A stretch of 64,000 nucleotides of DNA from NCBI GenBank assembly GCA_934725305.1, contig CAKVBA010000007.1, positions 19,007-83,006 on the forward strand, given 5' to 3'. Position 1 is the stretch's first letter. The number at the start of each line of letters is the position of its first letter. Shown piece by piece: positions 54,195 through 63,819 of the stretch. This DNA is from an uncultured Parabacteroides sp. (GTDB lineage: Bacteria > Bacteroidota > Bacteroidia > Bacteroidales > Tannerellaceae). Below the pieces are notes generated by a model. The model saw only the letters and a program-made list of their open reading frames with translations, was not told the DNA's origin and did no database searches. The position numbers and the translations under genes were made by a program.

Positions 54195-55802
54195 ATGGCT
54201 AATTTAGATTTAAGCAAGTACGGAATTGTAGATGTGAAAGAGATTCTGCACAACCCGTCTTATGAAGTTCTGTATGCAGAAGAAACAAAAGCTGGTTTGG
54301 AAGGATTCGAAGTAGGTCAGACTACCGAATTGGATGCTGTTAACGTAATGACAGGTATCTACACAGGCCGTTCTCCTAAAGATAAATTCTTCGTTTATAA
54401 CGAAGCTAGCAAGGACACTGTATGGTGGACTTCTGATGAATACAAGAATGACAACAAACCTTGCTCTGAAGAGGCTTGGGCTGACTTGAAGGCTAAAGCT
54501 GTTAAGCAGTTGTCTGGCAAACGTCTGTTTGTTATGGATACTTTCTGTGGTGCTAATGCTGCTACTCGTTTGAAAGTACGTTTTATCATGGAAGTTGCTT
54601 GGCAGGCTCATTTCGTTAAGAACATGTTCATCCGCCCGACAGAAGAAGAATTGGCTAACTATGGTGAACCTGATTTCGTATCATTCAACGCTGCTAAGGC
54701 TAAGGTTGAAAACTTCAAAGAACTGGGTTTGAACTCTGAAACAGCTACAGTATTTAACTTGAAGACTAACGAACAGGTTATCTTGAACACTTGGTACGGT
54801 GGTGAAATGAAGAAGGGTATCTTCTCTATCATGAACTACTTGAACCCGTTGAGAGGTATTGCTTCAATGCACTGCTCTGCTAACACTAACATGGAAGGTA
54901 CTGACTCTGCTATCTTCTTTGGTTTGTCAGGTACAGGTAAGACTACTTTGTCAACAGACCCGAAACGTAAATTGATCGGTGACGATGAACACGGTTGGGA
55001 TGACGAAGGTGTATTCAACTACGAAGGTGGTTGCTATGCTAAGGTTATTAACTTGGATAAAGAAAGTGAACCAGATATTTATGCTGCTATCAAGCGTGAC
55101 GCTTTGTTGGAAAACGTTACAGTTGATGCTAACGGTAAGATCGATTTCGCTGATAAGAGCGTAACAGAAAACACTCGTGTTTCTTATCCGATCTATCATA
55201 TCGAAAACATCGTTAAGCCGATTTCTAAGGGTCCTCACGCTCATCAGGTAATCTTCTTGTCTGCTGATGCATTCGGTGTATTGCCTCCGGTATCTATCTT
55301 GAACGCTGAACAGGCTCAGTATTACTTCTTGTCTGGCTTTACTGCTAAGTTGGCTGGTACAGAACGTGGTATCACTGAACCGACTCCTACTTTCTCTGCT
55401 TGCTTCGGTGCTGCTTTCTTGAGCTTGCATCCTACAAAATATGCAGAAGAGTTGGTTAAGAAGATGGAAAAAGTTGGTGCTAAGGCTTATTTGGTTAACA
55501 CTGGTTGGAACGGTACAGGCAAACGTATCTCTATCCGCGATACTCGTGGTATTATCGATGCTATCTTGAATGGTTCTATCGACAAGGCTCCGACTAAGAC
55601 TATTCCGTTCTTCAACTTCGTAGTTCCGACAGAATTGCCGGGTGTTGATCCGAAGATCCTTGATCCTCGTGACACTTACGAATGTGCTTCTCAGTGGGAC
55701 GAAAAGGCAAAAGACTTGGCTGGTCGCTTCATCAAGAACTTTGCTAAGTTTACAGGTAACGAAGCTGGTAAGGCTTTGGTTGCTGCTGGTCCGAAATTGT
55801 AA
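54195..55802 (+). CDS. pckA: Phosphoenolpyruvate carboxykinase (ATP)
   Basis: A 535-residue ATP-type PEPCK. The P-loop [14 protein letters not shown] lies at about 243-256 and the metal/substrate segment [22 protein letters not shown] follows; [15 protein letters not shown] and [12 protein letters not shown] are also conserved. In gut Bacteroidales it usually runs towards oxaloacetate, conserving ATP on the route to succinate. Codon use is strongly biased (many GCT, GGT, AAC), consistent with very high expression. A strong terminator follows at 55829. Confidence 0.96.
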   Translation: MANLDLSKYGIVDVKEILHNPSYEVLYAEETKAGLEGFEVGQTTELDAVNVMTGIYTGRSPKDKFFVYNEASKDTVWWTSDEYKNDNKPCSEEAWADLKAKAVKQLSGKRLFVMDTFCGANAATRLKVRFIMEVAWQAHFVKNMFIRPTEEELANYGEPDFVSFNAAKAKVENFKELGLNSETATVFNLKTNEQVILNTWYGGEMKKGIFSIMNYLNPLRGIASMHCSANTNMEGTDSAIFFGLSGTGKTTLSTDPKRKLIGDDEHGWDDEGVFNYEGGCYAKVINLDKESEPDIYAAIKRDALLENVTVDANGKIDFADKSVTENTRVSYPIYHIENIVKPISKGPHAHQVIFLSADAFGVLPPVSILNAEQAQYYFLSGFTAKLAGTERGITEPTPTFSACFGAAFLSLHPTKYAEELVKKMEKVGAKAYLVNTGWNGTGKRISIRDTRGIIDAILNGSIDKAPTKTIPFFNFVVPTELPGVDPKILDPRDTYECASQWDEKAKDLAGRFIKNFAKFTGNEAGKALVAAGPKL

Positions 55803-55828
55803 TCTATTTTTAGATTTTCTTATCATAA

Positions 55829-55870
55829 GAGGCTTCGGCAAACGGTTTCCGTTTTGCCGAAGCCTTTTTT
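55829..55870 (+). terminator. Strong terminator after pckA
   Basis: AGGCTTCGGCAAA pairs perfectly with TTTGCCGAAGCCT around a short loop, followed by a T6 run. Confidence 0.88.
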
Positions 55871-55981
55871 ATGATAAATACGTTAATTTTTTTACAATTG
55901 TAAAGTTGTCCTAAAAAATATTATTATCTTTACAACGGAAATATCTTAATTGTATATAAGGTTATCTGTTTTGTTTAAGGA

Positions 55982-57076
55982 ATGATAAAGAAATTAGCGT
56001 TCATCATAGGAGTTATTATATGTTTGTCATCTTGTGGCAACGATGGAGCTTATCAGATTGAAGGTAAACTGACAAATCTGGAAGATCAGACTGTTTATGC
56101 TGTCTTTGAGAGGGATGATTATAAAGTGGTTGATACCGTCACCTGTACGAAGCCTGGCCATTTCAAGATCAAACAGCTTGAAGAGGGTTTTCACTGCGTT
56201 ACTATTTTCTTTGAGAATAAGGAGCGTTGGGTAACGGCTTATCTGAAGCCGGGTGAAGATGTTTCTATTGCCGGTGATGCCCGTTATCCGCTGTTGTTGC
56301 AGGTGAAGGGTGGTAAAATCAATGATAAGCTGACCGAAGCCAAGAAAAAGATTGCTCCGCAACTGAAAGAACTTACAGACCTGTCTAATCAGCTGAGCCA
56401 TAAATTGGGAACAAATACGATTGAAGAGACCGAGCTGGCCTCTCGTATAGCCAATATCAATTTGGAGTTGACGGAATATGGCATGGCCTATGTAAAGGAC
56501 CATCCCGATGAAGAGGCCTCTGTTGTATTGATTCAGCTCTTCTTTTCCGATCCGGATGATACACGCAAAATGGACGAGTTGTTAGCGCTGCTTGATCCTA
56601 AGCTGAAGAGCTTTTTCCTGACAAAAGAGTTGGAACAGTATAGCAGTCGGGCTAAGCGTACCGCTTTGGGAGCAGAAGCTCCGGATTTCTCTGTGATTGA
56701 TGTCTATGGAAAACCGGTCGCTCTTGACTCATTCCCTGATAAATATCTGTTGTTGGCCTTTACAGCTCCTTGGTGTGATATGTGTCAGACCGAAGATCTG
56801 TTGCTCGATCAGGTTGCTATGAAATATCCGAAAGAGAAGTTAGACATATTGTTGGTAAGTCTGGATGATAATTCACCCAAGGTGCGGTCGGTCTTGAAGA
56901 AAGATAGTATCAGCTGGAATCTGGTGACTGATTCAGCCGGACAAGCGGCTATGTTGCTCGATCTTTATAATGTCAATGCCTTACCTCGCTGTTTCCTTAT
57001 TGATGAAGAGGGTAACATTATTCTGAAGACAGATAATGGTATTGAGATAAAGAAGACGTTGGAAGATCTTCTCTGA
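55982..57076 (+). CDS. TlpA-like thiol:disulfide lipoprotein with DUF4369 domain
   Basis: A 364-residue exported lipoprotein (lipobox LSSC, Cys18). Residues 22-115 (YQIEGKLTNLEDQTVYAVFE) are a DUF4369 beta domain, then a helical linker (about 105-215), then a thioredoxin-like domain from about 225 with active site WCDMC (Cys265, Cys268) and a cis-Pro at NALPRCFLID. It likely reduces or resolves disulfides in the periplasm; its targets are unknown. Confidence 0.87.
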   Translation: MIKKLAFIIGVIICLSSCGNDGAYQIEGKLTNLEDQTVYAVFERDDYKVVDTVTCTKPGHFKIKQLEEGFHCVTIFFENKERWVTAYLKPGEDVSIAGDARYPLLLQVKGGKINDKLTEAKKKIAPQLKELTDLSNQLSHKLGTNTIEETELASRIANINLELTEYGMAYVKDHPDEEASVVLIQLFFSDPDDTRKMDELLALLDPKLKSFFLTKELEQYSSRAKRTALGAEAPDFSVIDVYGKPVALDSFPDKYLLLAFTAPWCDMCQTEDLLLDQVAMKYPKEKLDILLVSLDDNSPKVRSVLKKDSISWNLVTDSAGQAAMLLDLYNVNALPRCFLIDEEGNIILKTDNGIEIKKTLEDLL

Positions 57077-57151
57077 TGGCTGGGCCTGCTTCTTTCGCTG
57101 AAGGATTGTGTGGGCCGGTCATACTGTTTTTGTTATCTAAAAATCTTAGCT

Positions 57152-58690
57152 ATGTTGGTAAAATCTTTTGCTGCTGCTTTGCAGGGTATTTCTGCTACTA
57201 TTGTAACCATTGAGGTTAACTGCACCAAAGGTATTCAGTTCTTTTTGGTTGGACTTGCCGATACGGCTGTGCGTGAGAGTCATGAACGTATTGTCTCTGC
57301 ACTGCAGGTGAGTGGTTATCAATTTCCCCGTAATCGTGTTATTATCAATATGGCTCCTGCCGATATTCGGAAAGAGGGTTCGGCCTATGATTTGCCTTTG
57401 GCTGTGGGTATTTTGGCTGCGGCTGAGCAGGTGGATGCCTCTCGTCTCGGCGATTATATGTTGATGGGCGAATTGTCTTTGGATGGTAGCTTGCAGCCCA
57501 TCAAGGGAGCATTGCCCATTGCTATCAAAGCGCGTGCAGAGGGTTTTAAAGGATTTATTCTGCCCAAACAAAATGCTCGTGAAGCTGCTGTGGTGGACCG
57601 TTTGCAGGTCTTTGGGGTAGAGAATCTGCGTGAGGTGATTGAGTTTATTGATGGTAAGCGCACATTGGAACCAACGATTGTGGATACACGTAAAGAGTTT
57701 TACGACCGGCAGCAGTCGTTCGACTGTGATTTTGCCGATGTCAGAGGGCAAGAGAATGTGAAGCGCGCCTTGGAGGTGGCCGCCGCCGGTGGACACAACC
57801 TGATTATGGTGGGCAGCCCGGGTAGTGGCAAATCGATGTTGGCCAAAAGACTTCCGTCTATATTGCCTCCTTTTACCTTGCGTGAATCTCTTGAGACAAC
57901 CAAGATTCACTCTGTGGCCGGAAAGATTACCGGAAATACCTCCTTGATGGCCCAACGTCCTTTTCGTGCTCCGCATCATACAATATCCAATGTAGCCATG
58001 GTGGGCGGTGGCAGTTATCCACAGCCGGGAGAGATCAGTCTGGCTCATAATGGTGTTCTTTTTCTCGACGAATTGCCAGAGTTCAATCGAAATGTATTGG
58101 AGGTGTTGCGTCAGCCTTTGGAGGAGCGGACCATCTGTATATCGCGTGCTCGCTTCACGGTGGATTATCCTGCCGGATTCATGTTGATTGCTTCGATGAA
58201 CCCTTGTCCCTGCGGCTATTATAACCATCCCGAACGCACCTGTCACTGTTCGCCCGGAGCTGTGCAGAAGTATCTCAACCGCATTTCCGGTCCGCTACTC
58301 GATCGCATTGATATTCAGATTGAGGTGGTGCCTGTTCCTTTCGAAAAGATATCCGAACGATCTCCGGCAGAATCCAGTGCATCGATACGCGAGCGAGTGA
58401 TACACGCCCGCGCCATTCAGGAAAAGCGTTTTGCCGACTGTGAGGGGATTCATTGCAATGCACAGATGACTCCCCGCCTGTTGCGCCAGCACGCTGTGCC
58501 CGACAATGCCGGCCTGACCTTGCTGAAGACAGCCATGGACCGGCTAAACCTTTCGGCTCGCGCCTATGACCGCATATTGAAAGTGGCCCGCACGATTGCC
58601 GATCTCGAAGGCACGCCTCAGATTGAGACGCGCCATTTGGCCGAGGCGATAAACTATCGCAATCTCGACCGTGAAAACTGGGGCATGTAG
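57152..58690 (+). CDS. YifB/ComM-family Mg-chelatase-like AAA+ ATPase
   Basis: A 512-residue AAA+ helicase-like protein. An N-terminal ChlI-type Lon-related domain (MLVKSFAAALQGISATIVTIEVN ... ADIRKEGSAYDLPLAVGIL) precedes the ATPase: Walker A GSPGSGKSMLAKR (about 220-232), Walker B VLFLDELPEF, a sensor Arg region, and the zinc-knuckle-like CPCGYYNHPERTCHC. ComM is a branch-migrating helicase promoting integration of transformed DNA. The frame is open from a GTG at 57110; I chose the ATG at 57152, where homologues begin. Confidence 0.92.
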   Translation: MLVKSFAAALQGISATIVTIEVNCTKGIQFFLVGLADTAVRESHERIVSALQVSGYQFPRNRVIINMAPADIRKEGSAYDLPLAVGILAAAEQVDASRLGDYMLMGELSLDGSLQPIKGALPIAIKARAEGFKGFILPKQNAREAAVVDRLQVFGVENLREVIEFIDGKRTLEPTIVDTRKEFYDRQQSFDCDFADVRGQENVKRALEVAAAGGHNLIMVGSPGSGKSMLAKRLPSILPPFTLRESLETTKIHSVAGKITGNTSLMAQRPFRAPHHTISNVAMVGGGSYPQPGEISLAHNGVLFLDELPEFNRNVLEVLRQPLEERTICISRARFTVDYPAGFMLIASMNPCPCGYYNHPERTCHCSPGAVQKYLNRISGPLLDRIDIQIEVVPVPFEKISERSPAESSASIRERVIHARAIQEKRFADCEGIHCNAQMTPRLLRQHAVPDNAGLTLLKTAMDRLNLSARAYDRILKVARTIADLEGTPQIETRHLAEAINYRNLDRENWGM

Positions 58691-58711
58691 TGGCGCGTTC
58701 TCCTCTTTACT

Positions 58712-59569
58712 TTATTTGTTTCTATACTCCTGTGGGCTGAGCCCTACATTTCGTTTGAAATACTTTCCGAAGAAAGACATATTGGAGAAATGGAGCGATT
58801 CGGCAATGTCGTGAATGGTCAGCTCTGTGGATTTCAGTTGAGCTTTGGCATCCATGATGACCATTGAGGTGATAATCTCGATACAGGTCTTGCCCGTCAC
58901 CTGCTTGACGATGGTGCTGAGGTGGGCCTGAGTAATGTTCAACTGTTTGGCATACCAGGCAACATTGCGCTGTGTGATATAGTTTTGAATCACCAGTTGT
59001 ATGAAGTTCTTGCAGATCTGCTCACCCTTGGATAGATTATAGTTCTCTTCGGCCTGCTCTTTATAGATGGAATTGATGCAGATGAGTACTCCGCCAAACA
59101 GATGATTCGTGATGTTACGCCCGATTTGGGGACCATAGGTTTGTTGGGTCTGTATCAGCAGGTTCAGATAGTCCACCATCAAAGGCAATGCCTTTTGGCT
59201 CAGGTGATAGACGGGGTTTTCCTTTACGATGTAATGGATCTCCATGATTGATTTGCTGATGTGTGCCTGGCTCAGGAAGTCCGACGAGAATCCCATGAAA
59301 TAGATCAGCAGATCGCCCGACACCTGATGTATTTGGAATATCGTTCCCGGCAGGAGGGTAATCATGTTTCCTCCCTCCACTTTATATTGTCTGAGGTCTA
59401 TCGATGCCTCCACTTCGCCCTGCACACACAAGGCGACAATGCCCGCCTTCAGACGGCATGGATAGTTGGCATATAGATTCAATAGCCCGATGTCTTCTTT
59501 CGTCAGTTTCCCAATCAGCCAGTCTTCGGGCAGGTCAATTTTGGGAATGTCGTTATTGTTTTCTTTCAT
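58712..59569 (-). CDS. AraC-family transcriptional regulator
   Basis: A 285-residue regulator. The first 180 residues contain a cupin-like ligand-binding region (GGNMITLLPGTIFQIHQVSGDLLIYFMGF). Residues about 190-285 hold two helix-turn-helix units: VAWYAKQLNITQAHLSTIVKQVTGKTC and TIHDIAESLHFSNMSFFGKYFKRNVGLSPQEYR, the AraC/XylS signature. It diverges from the DUF4493 operon across 257 bp containing phased half-sites, so regulating that operon is the simplest inference. Confidence 0.9.
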   Translation of the reverse strand: MKENNNDIPKIDLPEDWLIGKLTKEDIGLLNLYANYPCRLKAGIVALCVQGEVEASIDLRQYKVEGGNMITLLPGTIFQIHQVSGDLLIYFMGFSSDFLSQAHISKSIMEIHYIVKENPVYHLSQKALPLMVDYLNLLIQTQQTYGPQIGRNITNHLFGGVLICINSIYKEQAEENYNLSKGEQICKNFIQLVIQNYITQRNVAWYAKQLNITQAHLSTIVKQVTGKTCIEIITSMVIMDAKAQLKSTELTIHDIAESLHFSNMSFFGKYFKRNVGLSPQEYRNK

Positions 59570-59635
59570 CTTCGATCAAGTTATGTTTTTTACAGCCTTT
59601 CGGCGGGGCTAAGATATGTAATTAATCTAATAAAA

Positions 59636-59683
59636 AGAACATACTAATTAAAAATAGAACATTTTTGTGCTTTATAATGTTCT
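59636..59683. promoter_or_regulatory. Phased AGAACAT half-sites in the AraC-DUF4493 spacer
   Basis: AGAACAT occurs at 59636 and AGAACATT at 59656, and the reverse AATGTTCT at 59676, each start 20 bp apart. The last two form a perfect 8-bp inverted repeat with a 12-bp spacer. Two-turn phasing of like sequences is a common operator design for AraC-type activators. The binding protein is inferred. Confidence 0.5.
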
Positions 59684-59746
59684 CTATTCATGCAATTTAT
59701 TAAAATGAAATCTTAAAAATAGACTATGGAATAAGAAAAATTGACC

Positions 59747-59777
59747 TTGCAGGGTTGAATGAATAGGTTTTACTTTG
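59747..59777 (+). promoter_or_regulatory. Candidate promoter of the DUF4493 operon
   Basis: TTG at 59747-59749 is followed after 20 bp by TTACTTTG (59770-59777), a one-mismatch version of TAnnTTTG. The start codon is 49 bp downstream and the AGAACAT half-sites end about 63 bp upstream of the -33 element. Confidence 0.45.
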
Positions 59778-59826
59778 CATTTGTTTTTTAGGGACAAAAC
59801 AGATAAAATAATCAATACATTATTGC

Positions 59827-60654
59827 ATGAGAAAAATGAAAACTTTAGTAGTGAAGATGGCCTTGGCTTTGGCTGCAGGCCTGATGTTGAGCGCCTGTTC
59901 GTCAGATCAGGAGGCTTCGCTGGGCACTGATGGAAAGGGTGCTGTGCAATTGAGCTTGATGGCAGATATGGGTTTCGAGGCCAAGACAAAGGCCGCAGTG
60001 AACGAGGATACTTATCTGACCTCTCGCCCTATCGGCAACTACACCGTGAAGATCATCGACAGTAGCAGTGAAAAGCCCGTGGCAGGATGTGAGTGGAAGT
60101 ATAGCGAGATTCCTCAGGGACTTATCGAGTTGAAGTCGGGCTCGTATAAGGTGGTGGCCTATGATGGCGAAGAGTTTAACAAGAACGCTTCTACACGCGA
60201 GGGCATCTATATGTATGGCGAAACGCCTTTGACAATCAACAGCGATCAGGTGGAAAAGAAAACCGTATCATGTCTGCCGGCTTGTGGAAAATTGGTGGTG
60301 AAGTTTGATTCTAAGATGGCAGACTATTTTTCTGACTATTCTGTGCATTTTTCTACCGAGGCCGTGGGCACGAACGGAACAATCACCTGGACAAACAGTG
60401 ATGTCGATCCGTTGTATGTGAAGCTGAACAAAAACGGCGAGAAGGTGAAGGCTGCTTTCAGCATGATAACCAAGGCCGGTAAAAAGGTGGAGGTAACTCC
60501 CTTGAACCGCGACATGACGTGGAGAACCATGTGGACCATCACCGTTAAACCGAATGTGGTGAACGTGACCGGCAAGGTGGGTATCACAATTAAGTTCGAC
60601 GATAGCACAAACGATAAGCCTATCGAGATTGAGATTCCTTCTGATTGGCTTTAA
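59827..60654 (+). CDS. DUF4493 domain lipoprotein, first of three
   Basis: A 275-residue lipoprotein (lipobox LSAC, Cys24). The body TRPIGNYTVKIIDSSSEKPVAGCEWKYSEIPQGLIELKSGSYKVVAYDG... is a beta-rich DUF4493 domain that makes up the entire mature protein. No enzymatic residues are evident. A second Met at codon 4 is an alternative start. It is the shortest of three related genes 45-46 bp or less apart, regulated perhaps by the divergent AraC gene. Confidence 0.83.
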   Translation: MRKMKTLVVKMALALAAGLMLSACSSDQEASLGTDGKGAVQLSLMADMGFEAKTKAAVNEDTYLTSRPIGNYTVKIIDSSSEKPVAGCEWKYSEIPQGLIELKSGSYKVVAYDGEEFNKNASTREGIYMYGETPLTINSDQVEKKTVSCLPACGKLVVKFDSKMADYFSDYSVHFSTEAVGTNGTITWTNSDVDPLYVKLNKNGEKVKAAFSMITKAGKKVEVTPLNRDMTWRTMWTITVKPNVVNVTGKVGITIKFDDSTNDKPIEIEIPSDWL

Positions 60655-60699
60655 TGGATAAGCCCTATGTTTATTAATAATAGTAACGAATAGCATACA

Positions 60700-62052
60700 A
60701 TGAAGATAAAATATACAATTTTGGCAGGATGCCTTCTGATGATGGGAATGGCTTCGTGCGAGATGAAAGACGAGATTCTTGGCAACAAGACAGAGTCTGA
60801 TGCCATGGGCGTGATGAACCTGAATGTGTCGGTCAATGCCAAGACCAACGATGTTCTGACCAAGGCCGATGGCACACAGGATGGCGGAGAAGTAAACGTG
60901 TCGGCCGTGAGTGCCAGTGGCTATACCGTTGAGATCAGCAAAGGCGAGGATGTTGTCAAGACGCTGATTTATGATCCGCAGAGAACGGACATTGAGCTGC
61001 CGGTGGGTGATTACAGCCTCTATGCTCATGCTCAGGGCGATCCTAAAGAGACTGAGGCCTATTATGGCGGACGCAACACGGTTAAGATTGAAAAAGACAA
61101 GTCTGTCAACGTTTCTGTGGTCTGCAAGATGATGAATACCAAGATTCAGCTGAGCTATGACGCCACTATGCAGACCGCTTTCAAGAGCTGGGAGGTGTTG
61201 GTGACTGCCGGATCGAAGAGCAAAGTGTTCAGCTATGACGGTTCTGCTTTCGCTCAGCCTGAGCCTATTTTTTGGATGATGGACGAGGGCACTTCTGAGG
61301 TGCGTGTCTCTTTCAAGGGCGTGAACCAGAAGGGTAAACTTGTGATCGATAACCGCGTGATTACAAAACCCAACGCGGCTGACAATAAGAATTGGGTAGG
61401 CGGTGATGCTTTGGCTGTCAACTTTAAGGCGAAGGAAATAGTAGAGGAGATACCCGATGGCGTGAATGGCATCGAGATTACTGCCAAGGTGCAATGGGAT
61501 GGCATTAGTGATTCTGTGGATGTGACCGTGGAGGAGGATGGCGGCGAACAGCCCGAACCGGAACCTAATCCCGAACCGGGACAGCCGGGAACTCCAAATG
61601 CAATAAAAGTCTCGATTCCTCAGTTCACTTACACTTTGCCGGATGATCTTGGAAAAAAGGAATATGCAATTGCTGCGATCAAAAGTGAAAAAGCTTTGAA
61701 AAGCTTAAAAGTTATTATAGAACCAGGAAATGAAGGTTTTGAAAGTGTAATATTAAATAAGCAAATTATAGATAAAGGAGTGGATTTTAGTAAGGGAGTA
61801 GAACTTGTGGATCAGCCTGAGGATAGTCCGGTAATGACGCTGATTAAAACGATAGCACCTAATTTGAATCCTCCTACTTCTAAGGATACATCTTATGAAT
61901 TCCCTTTAGGTGAGTTTTTTGATGCAGTTAGCATTTTTGGAGCAACAACAAAACCCAATGGACATGTTTTCAAGATAAGCATAGAGGATAAAGAGGGTAA
62001 TATCAACAGTGATACTGTTTTATCTATTATTATTAAAGAAAAAGAACAATGA
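60700..62052 (+). CDS. DUF4493 domain lipoprotein with a distinct C-terminal domain, second of three
   Basis: A 450-residue lipoprotein (lipobox MASC, Cys20). Residues about 35-280 repeat the DUF4493 plan of its neighbour (GYTVEISKGEDVVKTL, LPVGDYSLYAHAQGD). A Pro/Glu/Gly-rich linker (about 283-302) then joins a 150-residue C-terminal part that I do not recognise. Coding from about 61600 onward is markedly richer in A/T than the first part. Its stop overlaps the next ATG by 4 bp (ATGA), so translation is likely coupled. Confidence 0.8.
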   Translation: MKIKYTILAGCLLMMGMASCEMKDEILGNKTESDAMGVMNLNVSVNAKTNDVLTKADGTQDGGEVNVSAVSASGYTVEISKGEDVVKTLIYDPQRTDIELPVGDYSLYAHAQGDPKETEAYYGGRNTVKIEKDKSVNVSVVCKMMNTKIQLSYDATMQTAFKSWEVLVTAGSKSKVFSYDGSAFAQPEPIFWMMDEGTSEVRVSFKGVNQKGKLVIDNRVITKPNAADNKNWVGGDALAVNFKAKEIVEEIPDGVNGIEITAKVQWDGISDSVDVTVEEDGGEQPEPEPNPEPGQPGTPNAIKVSIPQFTYTLPDDLGKKEYAIAAIKSEKALKSLKVIIEPGNEGFESVILNKQIIDKGVDFSKGVELVDQPEDSPVMTLIKTIAPNLNPPTSKDTSYEFPLGEFFDAVSIFGATTKPNGHVFKISIEDKEGNINSDTVLSIIIKEKEQ

Positions 62053-63785
62053 AACATATATGTAATATATTATTGATAAGCGCCCTGTCGCTGATTTTCT
62101 TCGCTTGTCAGGGCGACGAAGAGGCGCTGAGCGAACAGGTGGGCTACCTGCGTGTGGCTTTGGAGCAGAGCAAGGATGTAAACACGAAGGCTGCATATAA
62201 TGCCAAGCAGATGCACGTGGTGATTAAGAATGCCAAGGGCGTCGTTAAGTTTGAGACAAACGACCATACAGCCGATTTGAACGGAAAAGAGATTGCTCTT
62301 TCTCCCGGAAAATATACGATCGAGGCTCATTCAAACGCCTATGACAACCAGTCCGGTGCCGACCGTGCCTATTATGCAGGCAAGGCGGAGGTGACTGTCG
62401 TGAGAGACAAGACCACTACGGCCGACGTGGTTTGTTCGTTAGCCAACGTAAAGGTGACGGTGGCTTTCGAGCAGAGCTTCCTCAATAAGTTGGGCAATGG
62501 CACTATCCATGTGCAGGTGAAGAGCGCGACAACAGCAGCCATGGCAGCTGATTTCGATAAGAACGCCGAGAAGCAGGTGACCTTTTTCCCGTTGGGCGAT
62601 CTGACGGTGGCCTATACAGTGGTTTCGGCAGATGGCACGAAGACAAACAGTGGCGAAAAGCAGATTACGGGAGTTAAGGCAAAAGATCATTATGTGCTGA
62701 ACTTCAAGAATCCGGCTGCCGGAACGGGCAATGTAACCGTGACGGTCGATCCCACTATGCATCAATATACCTACGACTTCACGGTGGATCCGTCGAAGGC
62801 AAGCAGTGCGCTTTTCACAGCTAATGCATGGAGCCGAATGGCTTATCTGACGGCTTCGGACATCACGGTGGACAACTTCTCTGCCTTGAAGATTCAATAC
62901 CGACAGAAGGGAACCGAACAGTGGACAGACGCGGAAGTTACTTCTCAGGCCGAGGCCAAAACCGTCAAGGCTACTGTGAAGGGGCTGACGGCTGCTACGG
63001 CTTATGAATATCAGCTGGTTGATGACACAAACACTTATGCAAGCGGCGAGTTTACAACCGAGACGGAGACAGCTTTGCAAAATGGTAATTTTGATGCCTG
63101 GGTTGATAATTACCCCAATGCAGATAAAAGTACTAAGTTTTGGGATACAAGTAACGAGGGAGCAAAAATGGGTGGTTTGATACCGACACAGGCTGTTACT
63201 GATTTTGTGAATACTCCTGGTGGACAGGCTGCTAAATTAGAATCAATGAAGGTGAATTTGGGAAAAGGAATATTTGCTGCAGCTAGTTTGTATACCGGAA
63301 CTTTTGGTAACACAAATGTTTTTGACCAAAGTGCGACCGTGAATTTTGGTCAAAAGTTTTCTGCACGTCCTATTGCTTTAAAGGGTTTTTATAAATATAC
63401 ACCTAAAGCGATAGATATGGTAGGAAAGAAAGCTCCGGCTGGTGTGGCAAAGGGACAAATGGACCAGTGTTCTATTTATATAGCTTTAGCGAAAAAAACG
63501 TATTTGATAAATAATGCAGATGAGAAAACTTTCATCAACTTTAAAGAAGACCCCAATATTATCGCTTATGGCGAACTTTCTTCGGGAGCAGCTACAGCGG
63601 GTGAAGATTATGTAGAGTTCAATATTCCGTTGAAATATAAAAATTTGACGGATGTACCGACCCATATTATTGTGGTTTGTTCGTCTAGTAAGTATGGCGA
63701 TTATATGACAGGTGGTGTGGGTAGTACTCTGTATGTAGATGATTTCTCTCTTATTTACGACGGAGAACCTACAATGTGGAAATAA
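62049..63785 (+). CDS. DUF4493 and PCMD domain lipoprotein, third of three
   Basis: A 578-residue lipoprotein (lipobox FFAC, Cys20). The DUF4493 part spans about 25-230, followed by a fibronectin/Ig-like segment (ITVDNFSALKIQYRQKG ... AATAYEYQLVDD), and from about 340 a PCMD domain (NGNFDAWVDNYPNADKSTKFWDTSNEG ... STLYVDDFSLIYDGE). PCMD is a predicted jelly-roll domain attached to surface carbohydrate-related proteins in Bacteroidetes; its ligand is unproven. Coding from about 63075 is A/T-richer than upstream. A palindromic repeat array begins 34 bp after the stop. Confidence 0.85.
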   Translation: MKHICNILLISALSLIFFACQGDEEALSEQVGYLRVALEQSKDVNTKAAYNAKQMHVVIKNAKGVVKFETNDHTADLNGKEIALSPGKYTIEAHSNAYDNQSGADRAYYAGKAEVTVVRDKTTTADVVCSLANVKVTVAFEQSFLNKLGNGTIHVQVKSATTAAMAADFDKNAEKQVTFFPLGDLTVAYTVVSADGTKTNSGEKQITGVKAKDHYVLNFKNPAAGTGNVTVTVDPTMHQYTYDFTVDPSKASSALFTANAWSRMAYLTASDITVDNFSALKIQYRQKGTEQWTDAEVTSQAEAKTVKATVKGLTAATAYEYQLVDDTNTYASGEFTTETETALQNGNFDAWVDNYPNADKSTKFWDTSNEGAKMGGLIPTQAVTDFVNTPGGQAAKLESMKVNLGKGIFAAASLYTGTFGNTNVFDQSATVNFGQKFSARPIALKGFYKYTPKAIDMVGKKAPAGVAKGQMDQCSIYIALAKKTYLINNADEKTFINFKEDPNIIAYGELSSGAATAGEDYVEFNIPLKYKNLTDVPTHIIVVCSSSKYGDYMTGGVGSTLYVDDFSLIYDGEPTMWK

Positions 63786-63819
63786 ATCCCTATCTTCGTG
63801 GAAACTCGCTTCGAGGGCT

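Noticed and set aside
54951..55841. A 296-codon minus-strand frame opposite pckA
   Set aside because: pckA has strongly biased codons that leave the opposite strand free of stops; the product is Ser/Arg/Phe-rich with no domain.
57146..58246. A 366-codon minus-strand frame opposite the ComM gene
   Set aside because: It is antisense to a well-conserved AAA+ protein with all its motifs and has a biased composition.
60268..61494. A 408-codon minus-strand frame across the DUF4493 genes
   Set aside because: It spans the end of one lipoprotein gene and the start of the next on the opposite strand and is rich in His and Ile, typical of antisense artefacts.
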